Shown: one piece after another, positions 25,101-37,625 of the stretch | Numbering within the stretch: the first letter of the stretch is position 1 | Layout: each line of letters begins with the position of its first letter | Source of the DNA: Callipepla californica brunnescens | Lineage: Eukaryota; Chordata; Aves; Galliformes; Odontophoridae | DNA length: 64,000 nt | Direction: 5' to 3' | NCBI GenBank assembly: GCA_023055505.1 | Contig: JALIRH010000001.1 | Coordinates: forward strand, 8,620,467 to 8,684,466 | The notes under the pieces: generated by a model | Seen by the model: only the letters and a program-made list of their open reading frames with translations | The model's database searches: none | What the model was told of the DNA's origin: nothing | Translations under genes and position numbers: made by a program

Positions 25101-26617
25101 TGCCCACTGGGTAGATCATCTTGTCCTTTCTGCTAATACAGTATTGTTTCCTCTGCTACTTTCCTTGTTGCTGCATCCGAACTTCTTTTGATCCTTTTCT
25201 TGACAGACTATTTCTTTGTCAAACAGGTCTATTGCTAGTAAATATAGTATCGCATTAAGTCTTCATTTTCCTGTGTTTTGTGAGATCCCATTTTTTACAA
25301 AAGCAACTGTATTTCATGAGATCACCTCCATTAAATAAAGAAGAAGAAAAAAGAACAACCTCAGGAAACCACAAGTACTTTATATATTTTTTAGAACTTG
25401 AGACCAATAAGTTTTGGTTTGGCAGATTCAGGCTGGAACTGTCACGTTGTGTTCTTGTAAAGGCTCAGACTTGAATACCAGTCAAATATCATCCCCTCAT
25501 TATTTTAGCACATTTGGTCCCAAGATAAATTCCAGACATTTAGAAAAGAATGAAAATGAAAGAAGTGAAGAAAATATTTTATACATATTTTGGGCAAGAG
25601 TTCACATGTATTTATAAATATAAGCAGAAAACAGAGTTGAAAATTTGTATTTTTACATTCCTAGTTATTTAACTGTTCACAATACAGCCAAGTCATTGTC
25701 ACGCAAAATAAAGCTGTTTAATTCTTTCATAGTTTTTTGGTAATCATGAGTTAATTAGAATTCAGTGTTTTGTATAATGTAACAACTGGATTTGAATCAC
25801 CCTGGATGTAATTTCCAAAGCCAAAACCATATAGATCTCCCCTTGTGTGAATAAGATGAAACAAGAATCTCCCATGAAAGTAATGTCCCACACTGATATG
25901 GTTCACATTTGTTAAATCAAACTAAGACATAAATTGTGAAAATGTCAAAACAAAGCAAGATCTTCTCAATCTATTTGCTGCCATGTTTTCCCAAATAAAT
26001 AATTGTTATGTGATTCTGTTGTCTGGGCAAACATCTGTCCCAATGTTCATAATGACTTTTAAAGCCACTAGGCAATTTATTCAAGTCTGATGAAGGGATA
26101 AAGGTCACAAAGTCACACTTCTACAAATTTGGCAAGAATTATTAGCCAGGTATGAAAGATACCCGAATTATACTCTACTAAGGAGAAGGTAGAATAATCT
26201 TCCTCATTTTAAATTTTATTTGACCAGTCAGATGCCCAATTATAAATGAGCTTGGAGGGACTTCTGATAGATAATAAATACCTGAAATTTGTATGAATGT
26301 GATCTCTGATTTAACCAGACTCAGCTTTCAAACTACCTTTTGTATAAACTCCTTTAACATAATTTTCAACATTTTCAATAGCACAGAAGGAAAAAAAAAA
26401 AACAAACAATGTTAAATGATGGAAAATGATTTTTTTTCCTTTAGAATACATACACTGTATTAGACAGAAGTACCTATCTAAGAAAAAATTTGCTAAATTT
26501 TGCCTTCAAATACTAACTTGTTCATACTATGATCTCATTTCAAGAGACTTGGGGGAAAAAAAGAGCCTCTGAGTCAGAAGGCTGTATAACTTATTCCTGA
26601 CTCATGTCACTGATTTT
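22144..26617. other. Unique sequence, no gene recognised
   Basis: Contains homopolymer A tracts (near 22655 and 24887) and short open frames with no family resemblance. One exon-like segment with good splice signals lies at 23822-23943 (see findings). Nothing else could be named. Confidence 0.45.
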
Positions 26618-26848
26618 GTGGTGATAGGAAGAGGAGAAATGGCCACAAACTGAAGCATAGGAAGTTCAGCACAAATGTACACGGGAACTTCTTCACAGTG
26701 CAGTGACGGAGCACTGGCACAGGCTGCACAGAGAGGTGGTGGAGTCTCTTTCTCTGGAGATGTTCAAGACCTGCCTGGATGACTTCCTATCCAACCTGGG
26801 CTAGGGAGCTGCTTTGGCAACCCCTACAATCCTGTAATTCTGTGATTT
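26618..26848 (+). mobile_element. CR1 LINE 3' end (plus)
   Basis: The sequence matches the terminal part of CR1 ORF2 and its 3' UTR: GAGCACTGGCACAGGCTGC, then GTGGAGTCTC, then GAGATGTTCAAGACCTGCC and CTGGATGACTTCC, ending in AATTCTGTGATT. 5'-truncated, about 230 bp, with only a short tail. Confidence 0.93.
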
Positions 26849-29800
26849 GTTTACTAATCCTGAGCAACCCATTTTACCTTTGTTTCCCATTCTAGTTTTT
26901 GTCAATTTTGTTTACTTGTGAAAGCTGCAAAAAAAAAAAAAAAGAGAGATACATTCTGCTGTCAAACATTTGGATTCAACGTGTCTGAAATCATAAGGCT
27001 GTGCTAATATTATTATTTTATTGTTGTTGTTTGTATTATTTTACAAATAATTTTGTCATTGTAATGTATCTCTTACAACTTCGTATGAGTAGGTATTTGT
27101 AAGAATACTCTGCACTCAAAAGTTCTTTTCGATAAAAAACTAGCATTGGATTCTACCTCCTGTAACTTATGTATCACAGAAAAACATGACAGATTTTGAT
27201 GTCTTTTTATGCACATGGATATAATATATCTGTGGTAAATCTCTTACAGAAGGAGAACTCTGCTAACAAAAGATCTTTTTGATAAAGCTATTCAAATGGA
27301 TTATGATATTATTAACCTTAAATAGAAATCACTGAAACACACAGATTCTGATTCATCATTTATGGAACTGATTTGAATTCTTATTTTTCATTGTGAATAT
27401 TTATAAAAATATAGTTGTGCTTATCAGTAGTCTTGAAACACTTTCCATTTATGCTTAGCTTTTTTACCAATTTTGCCTGATCAATAACTACATTAAGGTT
27501 ATAGCATATACTATCTGAAATTGTTGAAGTCGTGTAAGAGGTTTTATGTTCCTTTAATACAGAACACTTTGTAATTTGGGGTGAACATTACTCTTGCATA
27601 AAGACTGTACATAACCATACTGAACTAGTTAGTAAATGATCTTCCCCTAAGGCATTCAGCTATTATTATGTGGGTCTCATAGCTTCAAACTAACCCTAAC
27701 TACAAATTGCTTCATTGACAGTAGGGCCCTTTGCAAGATTTTCAAAAGCCTTTGGGACATGACCAGCAAAAGTACTTAGGTGCCTTGCAACCTAGCCCCA
27801 GATTTTTATTCTACAGGTCACTGCTCAAATGTTGTATAACCTTGGAAAGAATTCACTTTTTGCAGAATGCCACGTGCTGCCCCCTTTCTATTCATCCTGG
27901 ACTCTAGACACATCTATTTCCTCAGACAAAAAATCTCCCACAACATTCTATTCTAAGGAAAGAGCCAGCCTATCGCCAGACAAGTTCCTTAACCTTTCAG
28001 TGGGCTTGCAGTAATTTGTCAAAGTCCATCTAGTCCTAACCTCTGTCCTATCACCCTGAAAATATGAAGGAGTTCAAACACCTTTGTGTTCCTCCTAATG
28101 TGGTTGTCCAGAAGATTTACATTGTTTGAAAGGCATAATTTAACTTCTGGCTTTACTTTGAAATTACTGTCCTGTGGCACTGTTTCTGATTTATGTTACT
28201 CCATTACAATTATTTTTTACTTGGTTACAAGAACTTGTTCCTCACTTCTTAATTCCAGAGGCCTTTCTGAATCTACCTCACCACAACAACCAATAGGCCA
28301 AACAGTATTCAGATGAATGATGCTGGGAAAGATAAAGTGAAATATCAGACACTTGTTCATGTCATCTACGCTTCACTATCAAAACTGAATGTAATTAGAC
28401 ACAGAGCTAAAACAGCAGGATGCCACTGGCTTCAGTGGAGTTACACTAGCTGAGGGCATACTGCAAAGTTTAATGATTCATTACAAGTTTAGGAACCTAC
28501 AACACAAAGGTACATTTTAGACTTTAAAACTGTTTGACACATTTTTACTTTTAAATAGGTGACCATTAATTAGAAGCAATGGAATTAATTGCTCTCATTC
28601 TTATCACATGTATGAGTACCAAACAATTTGCATTATTGATTCAAGCTTAGTGTTACAGTAATTTCTTCAATTATTTGTTATATTCCTTGCTCTGGTGATT
28701 GTCTATAACAGTGATTACTGTTAGCACAGCTTTTTTCCCTCTGTTCATTTCATACTATAATGATTACAGTTATTATGATTACTAAAATTTTTGTTATGAG
28801 TGTCATATTGGTTAACGGGTTCTATAAACACAAGCTTTTTGGTTTTTTTCATATTTTTCAAATGAAGTAATATATAAAATTACACTTGTTCTCTATTCAA
28901 ACTCTTTTTTTTTTCACTCGTGCACTCCATCATCTCTTTTGACCAAAAAAAAAAAAAAATAATACTACACACTAGTGAGCATATTTAGCCAAAGCCTTGT
29001 TTTTTGGCTGCTGGAAAGAGAAACGTTTCACATTATATATGTTCGTTCTTCTGTAATAAAGGAAGAAGTAGAGCTGGATAGAGTAGGACACACAGAATGG
29101 AGACAATGAATGGCTGGCATTACAAGGAATTCCGCAAACTGGTAAACTCCAGCCGAAGAAAAGTAAACAACAAATCTACCACAAAACTGGAGTTCTGTTA
29201 GATATGTACCACCTCCTCTTCAGGACAAAAGCAAATCTTGGGTTTCCTGTAGACATGGTCCTCCTGCTGTCAGCCTGTGCATTTGCATGGTCAGTCACAG
29301 CATGACAGAGTGAGCCTTAAGGACATATGGGATAAAGTGCCTGAGTGCACACAGGGTGTTGTCAGACCTTGGATATGTCCCTGCAGGGTAGCAGGGCAGT
29401 CAGCCATCTACCTGGAGGGGCAGCAGTCAGCTGGTTGCCACCATATGACTTGGAGCATCTTTTTTGACTACTCATCAGCTGCTGCAGAGACAGAGTCACT
29501 AGGTCACTGTCAGCTTGTACTTCTGTCCCTCCATGAGGACACCCACAGTGGTGAAGGCTGGAGTGAATACATCAGTGAGGCAGCACAGAAGGCCACACCA
29601 CCTGCCAGACCCATGTCCAGGGTCCTCCTCATGAGGCAAAATAATGGAGAATGGGTTCAGTTATGGATCAACTACAACCGTTTTCTCCAGCTGATACAGC
29701 ACTGGACTTATTCACAGAAAAACATTGTTTTGTCCCAAATAAAAGATAATCATTGGTGATTATATTACTATACTGAATGGTTAGGATGGGGTTAGGGAGT

Positions 29801-32512
29801 AAGCTACTGAAGATAATGTTTAGCTGCAGTCTTGTGTTGGCTAGGAGGCAAGATCTTTCAATCTGGAAGAACCAAAGAAAATCTTTTTCCTACATGCTTT
29901 TTTTAATGTTGTGACTCTATTAGAAAAAGCACCACTGAAGATTTTTGATGCTCTTGCTGTGTCTTGACCTCTTGACCTTTCTGCAAATCATGAACATTCT
30001 GATTCACATACTGTAAACTTCCATGCATTTACTCCAAGCTTCCAGGTCTGCAGAAAATTTAATAAACTACTTTTTGTATGTTTATACTTCAAAAAGTGTT
30101 CAAATAAAAATTACATCCATGTAATTCAGGTACCTAACAACTTCATCACTGCACTGACCCTAAAAGTCAAAGAGCTACTGAAGGCAGTTGGAGTTATTGC
30201 ATTCTAATTCAGCTTGAGATTTACAGTAGTGTGTAGTTCAGGTTTTTTTTTTATCTGATCCAATTCACATACTATCCCTGCTTAAGATATTATTTCAGTA
30301 AGACAGCACTGTGCCCTTACACATCAAAAGCTGCCAGAAGGAAACCAGAGAACTGCCAAACAGATATTACAGGAAAGAATAGACCCTTCTTGCTGATACA
30401 ATTAAATAAAAGTCAACTGTTGAACCATTTAATGTGTTTCACCTTTCTGCATGAGAAAGCCATAAATAATGTAAGGAGCAGAACTACTTTTCTTCAAAGC
30501 GCTGCACAATAGTGTGTGTTGAAAATGACATGCACAAGAAACCATCTGTGAATAAATGTTTAGCTTGACCTTAAGTTCATGCATAAAGGGCAATAAAAAA
30601 TTAAGTAGAGAAAAAATTAAGAGAGGGAAAGACAAAAGGAACAGTAGGCAAAGCTTATATCTCTGTGAGTTTATGTTAAACCACAGAGAGACAAAAAAAA
30701 AAAAAGGCCACAGAGAGAAACAGAAGTCAGTATTGGTAGCTTTAGTCTTTTAGTACATAGCCTCAGTTTTTAATATTTTCTTGTAAAAAATATTCCTGAT
30801 GAAACTTCTGAAGTAATGTTCTGGAATTTGAATCCACGTCCAGTCCCTTAGATTATTCTGGACACTCCCGTCACTCTAAGCTGCACTGACAGATACTCAA
30901 TGTGAGTCAAAACTGGATGACTAATGCTACAAAGATCTTCAATATAGTATATTTTAGTCAAAAGTTTACAAAATAAAAGAAGTCACAAACAAATTGAAAG
31001 CATTATATACTTTAAAATAAGGTCACACAGAGTTATTTTTTAAAGTTAAAGCTAAACATTCAGACACACATATTACCCCAACAATTTCACTCCTAAGGCC
31101 ATGATGCTAGTACCCTCCCTGATGCAAACTTTATCTCAATTTCAGACAACTCAAGGTGGGAGATACATCACCCTAATTCTCCGATAAAGTGGATAACTCT
31201 CCGGAAAACTGGATAAAATGGTAATTACTGCAAGACAGCTTTGAGGAGGGGGGGGGAAGAGTCCATACAGCACAACATAGTTACAGATAGAGGCCACTAA
31301 GAAGTCCTGCTGTTTCTAGGACTTGCATGACTCCCTGTGTTCACAGCACCCTGCTCTTTATACACACACATAGCCCAAGAAAGGGCCTAAGGCTCAGGGA
31401 TTCCTACCAGAAATCTCCCTTACTAACTCTCTGTAACATCAATACTATGTAATCCGTATTAACTAGTCCATAATCATACAGGATCCACAGGCATATCCAA
31501 ATGTTATCCCCAACTCATTAACAATAACCAGGGGTATATCTAATTGAGGAAGAAGGTCATTCGTTTCTCAGTGTTACCATCATTCCATAAAGAAAAATCT
31601 AGCAAAATATGCTGATACCAACCACTGCACCCTGGAAGAGAAATGAAGCAAGTATGAATGGATTACTGCACATGAAATGTGTTATCTCATTTAGCTGTGG
31701 TGAGACTCTTCCCATCCATACCATTCATATGCTTTTATTCACTCTCTGGTCAAAAAATGCCAAATCCAAAACAAAATCACATTACATATTACTGACAGTT
31801 TCCTGCTAGAAGAGGGAGAGGATAGAACAGGAAGATATTCTTTACTACAAACTGCTAGAAACAGAGATAAGAGCATGACCTGTGGGGGTCTGAGGTCATC
31901 CTCTGAGATCTGAGTGCCTTCAGTATGTGAAGAGGCTGTACAGAAGCTTCCGACTAGTTGGACATGGTGCAAAATATCTGTGAAAAGAAAGCTCAAGCCT
32001 CAGAGGAATTAGGTGGTTGTATTGGATGATAAACAGGGAATCTTTCACTGATACTGGCAGATGAGCACCTTGACTCTGCTGACACCCACTACATTCATTT
32101 CTGTAAGTCTTTTGGCAGCCACTGTGGCATATGCATTGCCATAGAATAGCTAATATTTGCAATATCTATTGACCTCCCCTAACACCACAAGAATTCTTGG
32201 GGCAGGATTCAGCCTGGTATTTGTAAACATGAAACTGCTCAGTTCCATAAGAGATGTATGAAACTCTGTACACTCCTGAATATCACTGCAGCACCATGGA
32301 GTGGGTGATACCAGCTAAGTGCATATAACATTCTAACTGTTATGATCTCCCTGTACTCTAGATGGCCAATAGCTCATTATATGCTCTAATTTCCATCACT
32401 TTTTTGGTCTTTCCAAATACAGTTCCTACTCTTTCCTAGTATATTACAAGGTTACATTTCTTATGATGGAAGAATGGAGAGGTTGATGTTGCTTTTAATC
32501 ACAGTTTCATCA
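26849..32512. other. Unique sequence with one unassigned 160-codon frame
   Basis: No transposon recognised. The only notable coding-like feature is the open frame 29277-29759, listed separately. The rest is AT-rich with scattered homopolymer runs (for example A tracts near 26929, 28946 and 30690, and a G9 run near 31249). Confidence 0.45.
29277..29759 (+). other. Longest open frame in window, unrecognised (160 codons)
   Basis: The frame starts in CAGCCTGTGCATTTGC context and ends in TGA at 29757-29759. The protein is hydrophilic, with several His/Gln/Ser-rich stretches and scattered Cys. No signal peptide, membrane segment, coiled coil or known domain is recognisable. The first codon by sequence is ATT/ATG-poor, so the true start, if any, is unclear; an internal ATG encodes the MTWSIFFDYSS segment. 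The local base composition is more GC-balanced than its surroundings, which by itself lengthens chance frames. An AATAAA lies at about 29738, inside the frame. It could be an old retroelement, a processed pseudogene piece or pure chance. I do not assign a function. Confidence 0.15.
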
Positions 32513-32636
32513 AATCACAGAAGGTTGAGGTTGCAAGGAACCTCTGAGAAATCTCTGGTCCAACATTCCTACTTAAGTAGAGTTCCCTAGAGGACATTAC
32601 TCAAGTTTGTGTACAGGCAGTTTTTGAATATGAAAG
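32513..32636 (-). mobile_element. CR1 LINE 3' end (minus), diverged
   Basis: The plus strand reads AATCACAGAAGGTTGAGGTT, then AAGGAACCTCTGAGAAATC, CTGGTCCAACATTCCTAC and a CAGTTTTTGAATAT block, the inverted order of a CR1 3' UTR. Mutations are more numerous than in the copies at 9023 or 41044, so it is probably an older insertion. Confidence 0.85.
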
Positions 32637-35600
32637 GATATCTGAGGGAAAAAATAAAAAATAAACCCCTAAGGCTTTACAAGGATTACGAGGCTTTTAC
32701 CTCTTTTAAAAATTGTTGTTAGAAGATGTGTTCGAAGTCAGCCAAGGCTTGAAATGAAGCAGAGAAGCAGAAAGGCCTGAGGTACAATCAAGCCCTAGAT
32801 ATAGGGAAATACTGCCAATGAACTCTGTCGTGAGAAAACATTACCTCCTAATTTATGGGATTTTTGTTCACCCTGTAGTTTCAATTGCATTTACTGAGCT
32901 GGTTGAATCTCTTCTCAGTCCCAATAGCTAGTGTATTCTTGACTCATATTTTCTGTGCTAAGAAACCGTGGGATAACACTTGTCAGTGTAGAAGAGAGAG
33001 TGACATAGGAGCTGTCATCTGTCTGGGTGATAACAGAAAATTTTTTTGCTATCCATCAGTAAGTAACACAGTCCTCAAACTGAACAACAAAAACTTTTGT
33101 ATATTTTAGAGAACTTTAACTAGTAGGGTGACTGGAGCACTGGAGCTGGGGTTTGTGTGAGTTTGGGAGGGAAAGTAACATACAAGAGAATAAAAACTGA
33201 GTATGAAAGCTACAGAAACAAAGTCACTTTCAGCATGAATGAAATCAGCTGCACATTGCAATGGAAGACTACAAACTACAAGCATGGGAGTGAGAAACAG
33301 CAGGTTTCCTTTAAGAGAGACAGAAAAAGGTGTCCATGTCCCTGAAGGCACAAAACTGGCAGAGGAAAATGTGAAAAGTGCTGCTGAACTCTGTCTTAAT
33401 ACATCTGACCAGATGCAAAAAGGAATCGACAAAAGCTGCTGTGGTGTATCAGAGCTAAAGCAAGTCAGAGACCAGGCACTGAGAACAGGGAGGAGTCTAG
33501 CGGTCTGACCTCACCAGCAATTTACAAGATCAGAATCTATAAACAGGCTAATTTTGACATGATCACATCCATAAACATATTCTCCAGAGCAGCTGACAAG
33601 CATACCTCACAGATGCTTTTCCTCATCTCAAATGTTGTTCACACAATGTCATTTGATACTCTGTTGGACAAGCAGCCTACCTGCAGAATAACATAAAAAT
33701 AGTTATACAATTGAGTTAGGTGAAGGCTTAGTGTTATGTAGGTTTATATACATTGATATATTGTGCAATGATGTAATTTGAAGCATACTTACATGTGCTT
33801 CTGTATTTTTGAAGGGTGTTTTGATTTTCTTCAGCTCTCTGATGGCATCTACGAAAACCAAAGTACTCAGTTACACTGGTATACAGCACAGTGATCTAAA
33901 GCTTTGTTCACCAAAGGTCATGAGATTCACCTATTGTAAGGCCAAAAGAAACCGCGGTAATTTTATCCCATCAGATAAATGAAGAAACTGAAAAATCAAA
34001 AAAAAAAAAAAAAAAGCATTATTACTGACCTTACTCTGGCATCTCCCTTATTTTCCCAAAAAATATATTTTATTCCCTTTTTCAGACTTCTTATTTTATC
34101 CATGTAAAATTAAAATTAAAATAACTCCACTTAAACAAAACACACAGGGAAACAAGCATGACTGTAAAGGGAGAAAAGTGCTCAAAGTGCTTCAGTACAT
34201 CAAGTGAACAACTCCTGCTACTAGTGAGTCTCTGCAGTCCCACAATCCTTTCCAACAATGTAGGTGATTGCTATCAAGACTAAGGAAGTGTTAATGATGA
34301 TTTATCTTTCAAAGTTTATACAGTAGTAGCTAAATATATTTCATTTAACTATTTTCAGAGCAAAGCCATTTTGCTTGGAAGAACATCTCCATCTTCAGTA
34401 AAACTGCTGAAACTTAAAGCCTCCCTGAAGACTGTTTCTAATATTAAGTCAATTTCACCCTTTAGCACACCCCTGGCACAGGCAGAAAAATTGTTCACTA
34501 CAGGTCTTGAAATGGAGGGATGCTGAAACCTAACCTGTGAACAACCTTTCCGCTTTCACGGCTAAATGTTACAACTACACTTTATTTCTTGACAGCCCGC
34601 GTTCTTGGCTCCCAGGTGTAAATTCTTTGGAAATCTGAGATGCAAGGCTTTCAACTGTACGCTGAAAGCTCTAAATATCAGGCACAATTTCCTTTTCTTT
34701 TAATGGGTGGGTTGTCATGGAAACTTTGTAGTGGACTCTGGGCTTCATAGTTAAAACTCTCGAGGTTTCTGGCAGTTCCCTGATGGGTCCTGTCAACCGC
34801 TCTTTTCACAGGAAGTGGTAATAAAAATTCACTTTCCTGTTCAGTGAACCTTGAATGAACTGAAGGAGAACAACCTCAAATCCACTTGTTTCCTCTCTCA
34901 CTCCGAATTTTTTATGCATGACTGATAGCATGCTGCTTAACCCTTTCTGTAACTTGGTAAACAGATGAGATGGGTAAAATTTAAAAGTTCTGTATTACTA
35001 CATGATCTTGAAAGTCATCAAAATTCCACATGAAACAAGTATAAAAAGATGCCTTATGAATTTATAAGTGCTGACCTCTAAGTGAGAGTGGAATGTTAAA
35101 AGATGAAGGGGCAAAACCTCAATAGTTTTAGCCAGAATATATTTTTTCTTCATCAATTTATTTGCTGAGCTAAAAAAATTTCAAAGACCTGGAAGAATGA
35201 GGTTCCTGTTTTCTGGCTTCTAATATATTTTACTGTGTTAATGTCATTCATACATAGGTCACATTAGTGAGACAAAGACAAAGTGAGACACAGAAAACCT
35301 AAGCATCCTTTTCTGGTACACAATTAGGTATTTTTCAGCAAGATTCACATATTCATGCAGTTCTCTTACTGTACATTACTTTAATGTTATGAAATTATTA
35401 TTATTATTTTTTTATTATCCCCCTAAGGCTCTTTTACTGCTGAAAAGATTCCTACAATTTGTGTTGAATATGATCACCAAAATTCCTGCAAATAATCAGG
35501 CACCTATGCTGCTCTCTATCCTTTTCTACTTTATTTCCATATTGCTCAATTTCACAGCTGTCACTTTTTAATGCATTTACTCAAACAGTGTATACTAAGT

Positions 35601-36129
35601 TAACATGTCCTTCCCATGGTCGACCTTGGATATGTCTGCAAGGGAAAACAAAAAACTACTTGAAACGAGTGCTCATATTTAGAGTTCCCTAGCTTAAATC
35701 ACAGTCTCTGTAACAACTCTGGGACCATTTTGCATTTTGCATTTCTAGAAGCTCCATTTTGTCCCAAGCCTCCCCAAAAGATGAGTGACCCATATTGTAT
35801 TATAACTGTTGTGCACTCTTGCAATCGTGTTTCCACTACACTACACAGACAGCTTCTTAACTTTACAATCTTTGCCCAGTGTTAGATTCACCCAATAGAT
35901 TTAGACATATAAGAAAACAAATGTTGTAATTCCCTATCCAGCAATATCTGAGCCCAATAATGAAGAGGAGAACAAGTAAATTTGCTCACTCATGGCTGTA
36001 AGTTCAACATAATACTGTGTAATTCTTCTGGGAAGCTTTGCATGATTAAAAAGTTAGAAACCCCTGCTTTAAGTATTTAGAAAGGATCAAATGGAACAAA
36101 GAGAGAAGAAATGAGGAGGTGTTACCTGT
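32637..36129. other. Unique sequence, no gene recognised
   Basis: Frames at 33106-33432 (minus) and 33239-33508 (plus) overlap and show no known motif. The segment 34560-34900 is of more even base composition and has few simple repeats; it looks like possible conserved non-coding sequence, but that cannot be tested here. A run of 18 A lies at 33998-34015. Confidence 0.45.
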
Positions 36130-36134
36130 CGCTG

Positions 36135-36714
36135 TGTCAATGGTTTGTGGGCTGGTTCGGCCCCATTCCGTGACAATTGAGGCAGGGGACCCACAGGCCT
36201 ACACCCTGGACAAGGGTAAGGGGGAAAGGGAAAAGGGAGATGGGCCTTGAAACAAAACAGCGGCAACAATCTGAGGAGGAAAGCTAATTTACTAAATAAG
36301 ATATCAGAAAGTAAAATGACACAATATAATACAGTATAATTGAAGTTGAGGCTAATGAATCAAATAAAATGAGCAAGAGAGAGTGTTCAATAAACCAAAG
36401 GCTTTACACTAATGCTGAAGGCAAGACAGCAGCGAGCACCCACTGCTGAGTCAATCCCAAAGGAAAGAGAGAGTGTCCTGTGACTGCAGAGGGTTCTTAT
36501 CTTTTCCTCCGGGCGGAAACAAGTAAAAATGCAAAGCATCACACAGTCCTCTGGGGAATGTAGTTCTTCCTCTCTTCCTCTCTTCTGAGACTGGCATATC
36601 CATAACTATCTATGATCCACAGAGCTGAAGCATCAACTCTCCAACTCCCAACACACCACATGATGTTATGATGTGGATTATCAAGAATACAACAAAAATC
36701 ACAAAACCATGACA
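36135..36714 (-). mobile_element. Solo LTR, endogenous retrovirus (minus), older copy
   Basis: The reverse complement starts TGTCATGGTTTTGTGATTTT and ends CCATTGACA, so it has TG...CA ends. It aligns along its whole length with the LTR at 37045-37620 in opposite orientation. Flanking 5-mers are CGCTG (36130-36134) and CACTG (36715-36719), a 5-bp target-site duplication with one mismatch. A TATA-like GATAAGAACC (rc of 36492-36501) sits in the expected position. No gag, pol or env sequence is next to it, so it is a solo LTR formed by recombination. A 5-bp duplication suggests an ERVL-like or similar class, but this is inference. Confidence 0.88.
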
Positions 36715-37044
36715 CACTGACAACTCAAAAGCAATGTTTACAGGTCATTGTCCAAATAGGTAAAAGTAAATAGGTTCAGATTTAGCGCTTCCTTTCCTCT
36801 GTCAATCTACATAAAAAAAATTAAACGTATATATCTTTATATGTAATACACACTAAGAGAATATAAATACATATATCTACATTATTTTAAGAAACTCTGT
36901 TGTCAGAGTTACATTGCATTTGCAACCTGAAACATTGCTCACTAGAATGTTTCTGAAAATTCTGCAAGGAATATTGCTACTTTTACGTGAAACATACTAA
37001 GGGACATGAATGGGAAATGACTTAAAATCTGAAACATACAGCCC
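36715..37044. other. Spacer between inverted LTRs
   Basis: 330 bp of AT-rich sequence including both inner target-site duplications (CACTG at the left, AGCCC at the right). It shows no primer-binding site, polypurine tract or retroviral coding sequence, so it is host DNA between two independent insertions rather than a provirus interior. Confidence 0.75.
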
Positions 37045-37620
37045 TGTCATGGTTTTATGATTTTTGGTACTGGTATTCCACATCATAACATCATGTATTG
37101 CATTAAGAGTTAAAGAGCTAATACTCCAGCTCCATAGATCATTGATAATTCCAGGTATACCTGTCTCAGAAGAGAAGAAACACTACATTCCCCAGAGGAC
37201 TTTGCGATGCTTTGTATTTTTACGTGTTTTCCGCTCAGAGGGAACAGATAAAAACCCTCAGCGGTCACGGGACTCTCTCTTTCCTTCGGGATCGACTCAG
37301 CAGTGGGTGCTCGCTGCCGTATCGCCTTCAGCGTTAGCGTAAGGCCTTCGGTTTATCGGACACTCTCTCTTGCTCATTTTATTTGATTCATTAGCCTCAA
37401 TTCCAATTACATTGTATTATATTGTGTTATTGTACTTTCTGATATCTTATTTAGTAAATTAGCTTTCCTCCTCAGATCGTTGCTGCTGTTTGGTTTCTAG
37501 GCCCATCTCCCTTTTCCCTTTTTCCCTTTTCCCTTTTCCCTTTCCTGGGGTGTGGGTCCGTGGGTCCCCCGCACCAATCGTCACGAAACCGGGCCGATCC
37601 AGCCCGGTAAACCGTTGACA
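37045..37620 (+). mobile_element. Solo LTR, endogenous retrovirus (plus), younger copy
   Basis: Begins TGTCATGGTTTTATGATTTT and ends AACCGTTGACA. It is flanked by a perfect 5-bp duplication AGCCC (37040-37044 and 37621-37625). A TATA-like GATAAAAACC lies at 37247-37256, followed about 25 bp later by a CTCTCTCTTTCC stretch that fits the start of R. Near the 3' end a tandem CCCTTTT run (about 37508-37546) is longer than in the partner LTR. The copy keeps many CpGs (for example around 37285-37360) that are TpG or CpA in the copy at 36135-36714. No internal retroviral genes remain. Confidence 0.92.
37247..37256 (+). promoter_or_regulatory. LTR TATA-like box
   Basis: GATAAAAACC in the middle of the plus-strand solo LTR, at the place expected for the retroviral U3 promoter. 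The matching site in the inverted copy has decayed to GATAAGAACC. Transcription from here would run rightwards; activity cannot be judged from sequence. Confidence 0.5.
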
Positions 37621-37625
37621 AGCCC

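Noticed and set aside
32879..33060. Plus-strand exon-like frame ending at ATCA|GTAAGT
   Set aside because: The acceptor is moderate, the peptide has no recognised motif, and it is not supported by neighbouring exon candidates in a matching phase; judged a chance frame.
33998..34015. Poly-A run as the tail of a processed pseudogene
   Set aside because: The sequence upstream has no coding resemblance and there is no flanking target duplication visible; poly-A runs are common in this AT-rich DNA.
36715..37044. Provirus interior between two LTRs
   Set aside because: The LTRs are inverted relative to each other, have different flanking duplications, and the spacer is only 330 bp without primer-binding site, polypurine tract or gag/pol/env-like sequence.
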